Below, piece after piece: positions 33,925 to 37,450 of a stretch of 37,450 nt of DNA (positions are counted from its first letter, which is position 1; the number at the start of each line of letters is the position of its first letter). Position numbers and translations under genes: made by a program. The stretch is taken from NCBI GenBank assembly GCA_903895695.1, contig CAITUY010000146.1:1-37450 (forward strand). The letters run 5' to 3'. Under the pieces are notes generated by a model, which made no database searches, was not told where the DNA came from, and was given only the letters and a program-made list of their open reading frames with translations. The DNA is from an uncultured bacterium (GTDB lineage: Bacteria > Verrucomicrobiota > Kiritimatiellia > CAIKKV01 > CAITUY01).

Positions 33925-33936
33925 TTCGGTAATGTA
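33908..33936 (+). promoter_or_regulatory. Island promoter-like motif, copy 1
   Basis: CCGTATTC (33908-33915), 12 bases, GGTAATGTA (33928-33936). TAATGT (33930-33935) could be a -10 giving a transcript starting near 33942, ten bases before the start of the gene at 33952. Same layout as copies 2 and 3. Confidence 0.6.
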
Positions 33937-33951
33937 GGGGTGGGGACACAG

Positions 33952-34380
33952 ATGATGATGACGGAACCGAAACTTCTGAGCGAGTGTGGAGCCAGGCTGG
34001 TCGTCGACGATACCGAAGGCGAGCGGTACGAAATCGAGATTGAGCCGGGCGACTTCCTGATGGTCAAGGCGGGAGCGACGGCGGACAAGGCGACGGCGCA
34101 TTTCAAGCATCCCAATGTGGCGGTGACGGCTCGCACGATTCACGAGTTCAAGCACTACCGTAGGAATGGCAGCAAGTTCTGGACGGCACGGGCGGGTGTC
34201 GATCACTACTTCGTCATCCCCAGAACCGCAATCAAGATGCTCCCGAAGAAGGGATATTCATTTATCCCGGCTGAAATCAATGGCGTCAGGGTGTCGTTCA
34301 ATGTTAGCGGCGGCGGTGATGGCAGGGTCTGGACTGACTACCTGCGCACCCGGACCGCATCTCCGTCAATCATCGGGTGA
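33952..34380 (+). CDS. Hypothetical protein, first gene of the small-gene operons
   Basis: A 142-residue protein starting at three consecutive methionines (33952, 33955, 33958). It contains an acidic beta-rich part (VVDDTEGERYEIEIEPGDFL), then many histidine/lysine residues around KHPNVAVTARTIHEFKHYRR and a C-terminal FIPAEINGVRVSFNVSGGG strand. No transmembrane segment, no recognised domain. GTGGGG lies seven bases before the first ATG, and the island promoter motif ends 15 bases upstream. The last codon overlaps the next gene (GTGA). Confidence 0.55.
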   Translation: MMMTEPKLLSECGARLVVDDTEGERYEIEIEPGDFLMVKAGATADKATAHFKHPNVAVTARTIHEFKHYRRNGSKFWTARAGVDHYFVIPRTAIKMLPKKGYSFIPAEINGVRVSFNVSGGGDGRVWTDYLRTRTASPSIIG

Positions 34381-34793
34381 AAGACCTGACGAAACTGGCG
34401 GAAGTGGCCGTTCGCAATTCACCGATGGAGCCATTGACGGTCGAGCCATTGACGCCGGATCAGGAAGCACATTGGCAGCGGCTGGCGGCTCGGGTGTCCA
34501 AGGGATTGATCGAGAAGGTCGCCAAGCTCGCTGAGGACGTGAAGAAGCCAATCGTGAAGCTGCTTCCGGGGTACAGCATGGAAGGGCAGACGGAAGGGGT
34601 GCTGGTGTCGGTGAGTCGTCGGATGCGGAAGATTCCAATTCCCGCCAAAGAGGGCTGTTTCAAGTCGTGGCACTGCGAATACACGGGAGCGGTCAAGGAG
34701 TTGGTTTTGGAGCTGAGGTCGGGCAAGGGCAGGGTCAAGGTCGGCCAGGTGGATTGGGCGGCAACGGCGGCAGCAAATGGGCTCACGGTCTGA
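34377..34793 (+). CDS. Hypothetical protein
   Basis: A 138-residue protein with GTG start overlapping its predecessor's stop. The N-terminal half is helical and charged (LIEKVAKLAEDVKKPIVKLL), the C-terminal half contains a RRMRKIPIPAKEG stretch and a mixed ELVLELRSGKGRVKVG beta-like tail. No family recognised. It is followed after eight bases by another small gene with a strong ribosome-binding site. Confidence 0.5.
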   Translation: MKDLTKLAEVAVRNSPMEPLTVEPLTPDQEAHWQRLAARVSKGLIEKVAKLAEDVKKPIVKLLPGYSMEGQTEGVLVSVSRRMRKIPIPAKEGCFKSWHCEYTGAVKELVLELRSGKGRVKVGQVDWAATAAANGLTV

Positions 34794-34801
34794 GGGAGAC
34801 G

Positions 34802-34993
34802 ATGAAGAAGCCAGTCAAATGTGGTGAGGATTTCGTCAGGGATGACCAGTGGCGTCCTGTCGTGCGAGATCGTCAAGGGGCGGTGAATCTTGGTCGCAAA
34901 CTCATTCCGGCAGACCTGTTGGTGTTGGGCTTCGGCGTGTCCGTGTTCGAGGCGGATGACTATTTTCGGATCAGTTTCGGGAGGAAGGCATGA
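34802..34993 (+). CDS. Small hypothetical protein (63 aa)
   Basis: Sequence begins MKKPVKCGEDFVRDDQWRP and ends in a DYFRISFGRKA strand. A GAGGGAG ribosome-binding site just before the ATG, and the ATGA overlap with the next gene, make it likely real. Function not recognised. Confidence 0.5.
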   Translation: MKKPVKCGEDFVRDDQWRPVVRDRQGAVNLGRKLIPADLLVLGFGVSVFEADDYFRISFGRKA

Positions 34994-35274
34994 AAATATC
35001 CGAGGTCAAAATCGGCGACAGGGTGACATGCAAGCGCGAAGAGTCAGCCTACTACAGCGGCTATGCAGGAAATCCCGTGGTCATTTTCAAGCCAGGGATG
35101 GTGGGCGTGGTGGGTGCGGTGAAGGTTCCCTACGTCCAAACCAGGAGCGGACAGAACAGCTACTTCGTCTGCGTGGATTTCAAGGTGCCTGGCGTCTTCT
35201 CAGGGAATCCGAAGTTTGGGAACGATACTTGGCGTGTGGGTCTGGACTACTCGAACATTGTGAAAGCGAAATAG
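34990..35274 (+). CDS. Small hypothetical protein (94 aa), beta-rich
   Basis: Overlaps the preceding stop by four bases (ATGA). The segments IGDRVTCKREESAYY, VVIFKPGMVGVVGAVKV and NSYFVCVDFKVPGVF suggest a small beta-barrel such as an SH3-like fold. No catalytic residues or family recognised. Last gene before copy 2 of the island promoter. Confidence 0.5.
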   Translation: MKISEVKIGDRVTCKREESAYYSGYAGNPVVIFKPGMVGVVGAVKVPYVQTRSGQNSYFVCVDFKVPGVFSGNPKFGNDTWRVGLDYSNIVKAK

Positions 35275-35287
35275 TGTCCACGATTCA

Positions 35288-35316
35288 CCGCATTCTGACC
35301 CTTTTTCGGTAATGTA
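35288..35316 (+). promoter_or_regulatory. Island promoter-like motif, copy 2
   Basis: CCGCATTC (35288-35295), 12 bases, GGTAATGTA (35308-35316). It differs from copies 1 and 3 in one base of the first block. The gene at 35338 begins 21 bases downstream, with GGGAGA between. Confidence 0.6.
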
Positions 35317-35337
35317 TCTGTGGGAGATCATCGAAGT

Positions 35338-35937
35338 ATGAAGGCAACCGACAACATAGACCTGCTGCGAAACGAGTATTTGGCTGCCCTGGCTGAACTG
35401 GCTTCGTTCACAGTGGATCGTTCGTCCCGCATCTCGTCGGACATGGGTATGAACGCATTGCAGTCGCCCAAGGAAGCCGAGGAAAACGCCAAGGCACTCG
35501 CTACCATCACCCGCCGTCTTGCCGAGGTGTGCAACAAGCTACGGGCCATCGAGCAACGGTCACGGGGTGTTCTTGGTGTGCCTGCCCTTTTTGCGGTCGA
35601 TGTGCCCAATGCCATCCGGGACGTGATTGCCATCCTGGTCGGCAAGTCGCTCTCTGGATCATGGCCCCACGAATGCCGCAACCTGGGCAATCTGCTCCCG
35701 GCATCAGGTGGAGCCGATCCCCAGGAACTCATTACCGTGCGCGAGGCTTTTCGGAAGGGCGGTTTGATGCGGCAGCACATTCACGCCGAGCCAGGCCGTA
35801 CGCTTGATGAACTGGCCAACCTGACTCTTTCGGAAGCGTCATTTCGGAAGCTGCTGGCACTGGAACCAGACAGTGAATGCGACGAACTGGCAAAGGCACG
35901 GGCACTGGTGGCGGCGGTGGGGACTGTGAAGCGGTGA
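35338..35937 (+). CDS. Hypothetical protein
   Basis: A 199-residue, mostly helical protein. The region AKALATITRRLAEVCNKLRAIE may be a coiled coil; the C-terminus has GRTLDELANLTLSEASFRKLLALEP followed by DSECDELAKARALVA, which resembles a short helical domain seen in front of ATPase domains, but no ATPase follows. The ATG at 35338 is chosen because GGGAGAT lies upstream and the motif-derived transcript would start at about 35322; the GTG at 35320 would precede that start. Four bases separate it from the next gene. Confidence 0.5.
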   Translation: MKATDNIDLLRNEYLAALAELASFTVDRSSRISSDMGMNALQSPKEAEENAKALATITRRLAEVCNKLRAIEQRSRGVLGVPALFAVDVPNAIRDVIAILVGKSLSGSWPHECRNLGNLLPASGGADPQELITVREAFRKGGLMRQHIHAEPGRTLDELANLTLSEASFRKLLALEPDSECDELAKARALVAAVGTVKR

Positions 35938-35940
35938 TGA

Positions 35941-36237
35941 ATGAACCGAGAAGATCAAATGACAGTTGCTGGCAGGTCGGTCAATACGCTCCGACCCGTG
36001 ATTGTGGCGCGACATCTCTGCCCGAACTGCGATGCCCCGATGCGCATTGAGGAACGGTCGTCGCCGGTCTGCATGGGCATCCAAGCGCGAGTCGTCTGTT
36101 CTGGCGGATGCGGAGTTGTCGGGGATTGGCAAGCCTGCTGCGGCAAAGACCTCAAAGGCACCCCTCGACAACGGGCATGGAAAGCGTGGAAGGCGGAACG
36201 TAAAGCGGCACGTGGACACAGGAGAGAGATCAAGTGA
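35941..36237 (+). CDS. Small zinc-binding-like hypothetical protein
   Basis: A 98-residue protein containing LCPNCDAPMRIEERSS and later VVCSGGCGVVGDWQACCG, i.e. two pairs of cysteines that could bind zinc, followed by a basic helix (KAWKAERKAARGHRREIK). It may bind nucleic acid. Starts at 35941; an ATG at 35959 is an alternative. The stop overlaps the next gene (GTGA). Confidence 0.5.
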   Translation: MNREDQMTVAGRSVNTLRPVIVARHLCPNCDAPMRIEERSSPVCMGIQARVVCSGGCGVVGDWQACCGKDLKGTPRQRAWKAWKAERKAARGHRREIK

Positions 36238-36443
36238 GTGCGGATGCGAAGAACAAACGCAAGGGTAGCTTCTGGGACTTTCTCCCGTGGCGTCAACCGA
36301 GTCTGGCTGATCTGTCACCCGAAGAACGGCGACGAGCTAAAATGTATCTGCTGGGTGCGGCTCCAGGAGTAAGACCAGCACCGGGCGAGAAGATGCTGAA
36401 AATCCATTTCGAGGATTCCGAGGGCAAAGAGCGGCAACCATGA
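36234..36443 (+). CDS. Small hypothetical protein (69 aa)
   Basis: GTG start overlapping the previous stop, end overlapping the next start (ATGA). Sequence contains SFWDFLPWRQPSLADLSPEER and a C-terminal KMLKIHFEDSEGKER. No family known; the coupled starts are the main support. Confidence 0.45.
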   Translation: MSADAKNKRKGSFWDFLPWRQPSLADLSPEERRRAKMYLLGAAPGVRPAPGEKMLKIHFEDSEGKERQP

Positions 36444-36670
36444 AAGCAGATTCTACCACGATGACGGTTGAGCGTGCCATGAGTCTGGCTCGGGACCTGA
36501 AATACGGACCCTTGCCCAAGCCTGACGACCCCATGCCGACGATCCAAGAAGCCATCGAGGTCATCCATGAGGCACGGCGGACCTGCGGGCACACCTGGCT
36601 GACTGGCGAAGCGGCTATTGAGATATTGCGTGAGCATCAGGGAAGCAGGAAGACGTTGAACAAGGGATGA
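36440..36670 (+). CDS. Small hypothetical protein (76 aa)
   Basis: Helical protein (TVERAMSLARDLKYGPLPKP; EAIEVIHEARRTCGH) with an ATGA overlap with its predecessor. It ends the second small operon. The following 225 bases hold only a doubtful 29-codon frame from GTG 36679, and otherwise no gene, before copy 3 of the promoter motif. Confidence 0.45.
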   Translation: MKADSTTMTVERAMSLARDLKYGPLPKPDDPMPTIQEAIEVIHEARRTCGHTWLTGEAAIEILREHQGSRKTLNKG

Positions 36671-36895
36671 CGGCATCGTGATTATTCCCAGTTCAATCAG
36701 GATTGCTGTTCTGTCATTCAAGAACGGGCGATCAGGGTCGAAGGGGTATCAGGACAAGGGTCGGTGAACGTTCGGGCTTTTTTGATCCGGTTTTCAAAGA
36801 GAATCGCTATTTCCTGTTTGATCGGTCCGGCTGGCGTGGATCATCTGCAACGGTAAGGTGTTCCGCCGCCCGTGAAACGAAAAAAGCACTTTTCG

Positions 36896-36924
36896 CCGTA
36901 TTCCAAGGTTCCATTGGTAATGTA
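36896..36924 (+). promoter_or_regulatory. Island promoter-like motif, copy 3
   Basis: CCGTATTC (36896-36903), 12 bases, GGTAATGTA (36916-36924). TAATGT at 36918-36923 would give a transcript starting near 36930, with a 29-base leader carrying the GAGGAGGG ribosome-binding site of the gene at 36959. Confidence 0.6.
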
Positions 36925-36958
36925 TAGGAAGAAAGACATACATGAGGAGGGTTCGACT

Positions 36959-37354
36959 GTGAATGCCGTACAAACCATCGCCATTGCCAAGCTCATCGGG
37001 GAACAGGCTGAGAAGAACGCCCGCAAGCAGGTCGCTCCGGGCAACTACTTGGCGGACTTCTGGATGCATGTCACGGGAGGCATAGACGTGGGCGAGGATT
37101 ACGTCCGCAAGGTGCCGCAGAAGGCCAAGCCGTGGGACCTGCTGGCCGTCGCCCTGAGCCATCTGAATGGCGTCACCGTGGAGTCCATCACCCGTGAGGC
37201 TTTGAGTGCCGCGCCGGAGTTGGTGGAGTCGATCAAGAAGCAGGCTGAGACGGCGATTCAGACCATCAAGGGCATGACCGATACAGTTTGCTCAGGTCGA
37301 ATCACTGCCGACCTCAACGGCGAGATTGTGCTTACGGTTGCTAAGGCGGCGTAA
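36959..37354 (+). CDS. Hypothetical protein, third island operon
   Basis: A 131-residue protein of mainly helical character (TIAIAKLIGEQAEKNARKQ; KPWDLLAVALSHLNG; ELVESIKKQAETAIQTIKG) with a final strand GRITADLNGEIVLTV. Start GTG 36959 is fixed by GAGGAGGG at 36943-36950 and by the upstream promoter motif; starts upstream of the predicted transcription start are unlikely. No family was recognised. Its size and context recall phage or plasmid accessory genes. Confidence 0.55.
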   Translation: MNAVQTIAIAKLIGEQAEKNARKQVAPGNYLADFWMHVTGGIDVGEDYVRKVPQKAKPWDLLAVALSHLNGVTVESITREALSAAPELVESIKKQAETAIQTIKGMTDTVCSGRITADLNGEIVLTVAKAA

Positions 37355-37369
37355 GTGGATGGCGGAACC

Positions 37370-37450
37370 ATGAAGAAGAAGCCATCAGAGAACAGCATTG
37401 GGATCGACTCTCCCTGTGACGGTGAAGTCATAGGTAACGGGCAGGCCCGA
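37370..37450 (+). CDS. Start of a further small gene, truncated by the window
   Basis: An open frame beginning MKKKPSENSIGIDSPCDGE and running past the right edge, 15 bases after the preceding stop. No strong ribosome-binding site. Too short to classify. Confidence 0.3.
   Translation, partial: MKKKPSENSIGIDSPCDGEVIGNGQAR

Noticed and set aside
36679..36768. 29-codon frame from GTG between the second small operon and promoter copy 3
   Set aside because: Weak ribosome-binding site and no recognisable sequence; too short to support.
37420..37445. Possible fourth copy of the island promoter (AGGTAACGGG)
   Set aside because: Only GGTAA matches and the upstream CCGTATTC block is absent.
27253..37450. 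Second copy of the tRNA 3' end as an attachment site
   Set aside because: Looked for the TTCGAGTCCTG...CGCCCA string downstream and did not see it; only a short GGTTCGAGT at about 28079 resembles it, too little to count.

Overview
The window looks like the chromosome of a GC-rich, probably anaerobic, Gram-negative bacterium of the PVC superphylum; Kiritimatiellota or Verrucomicrobiota is the best guess. Evidence: a secreted protein whose C-terminus carries a Ca-binding DFDHDG/GTDPTDPN repeat and an FYRV-type ending, the mcsA-mcsB-clpC set inside a non-Firmicute translation operon, corrinoid/folate one-carbon genes and a 4Fe-4S protein. The assignment is inferred from family distribution, not from a marker gene.

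Layout. (1) 1-2.5 kb is an accessory scar: the end of an IS3-type element, C-terminal remnants of an ORF6N protein and of a DNA methyltransferase, a three-gene overlapping cassette led by a TIGR04255 protein, and a RelE-like domain that appears cut from a UvrD-type helicase. (2) 2.6-7.4 kb: a 4Fe-4S protein and cupin pair, S-adenosylhomocysteine hydrolase, a PcnB-family nucleotidyltransferase and a zinc-ribbon methyltransferase. (3) 7.3-9.3 kb, minus strand: a sugar isomerase-like gene and a PocR/AraC-type regulator. (4) 9.5-16.3 kb: a one-carbon cluster with a corrinoid protein, a pterin-dependent methyltransferase, formate-THF ligase, a methylene-THF reductase-like protein, FolD and a stand-alone AICAR transformylase. 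Together they interconvert methyl-, methylene-, methenyl- and formyl-THF and spend formyl-THF on purines; no CODH/ACS is present. (5) 16.4-17.9 kb: a secreted protein on the minus strand. (6) 18.1-27.3 kb: one long plus-strand operon, ilvE-mcsA-mcsB-clpC-ffh-rpsP-khpA-trmD-rplS-rnhB-yraN, followed by tRNA-Val(GAC) with its own promoter and terminator. It joins protein quality control (arginine phosphorylation and ClpC), protein targeting and ribosome/tRNA maturation.

(7) Downstream of the tRNA gene, 27.3-37.45 kb has the character of a genomic island. It has sparse, mostly unrecognisable genes and a composition that looks less GC-rich. 28-33.3 kb holds membrane proteins, a zinc-ribbon protein, a PD-(D/E)XK-like protein and a 670-residue protein that joins a multi-pass membrane domain to a complete deoxyhypusine synthase-like domain with all the catalytic residues I can map. 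33.9-37.4 kb holds small genes in ATGA/GTGA-overlapping operons. These are driven by three near-identical promoter-like sequences of the form CCG(T/C)ATTC-N12-GGTAATGTA. No integrase and no second attachment site lie inside the window, so the island's right end is not seen.

The membrane-tethered deoxyhypusine synthase fusion with its neighbours, and the repeated island promoter, are the most unusual observations.
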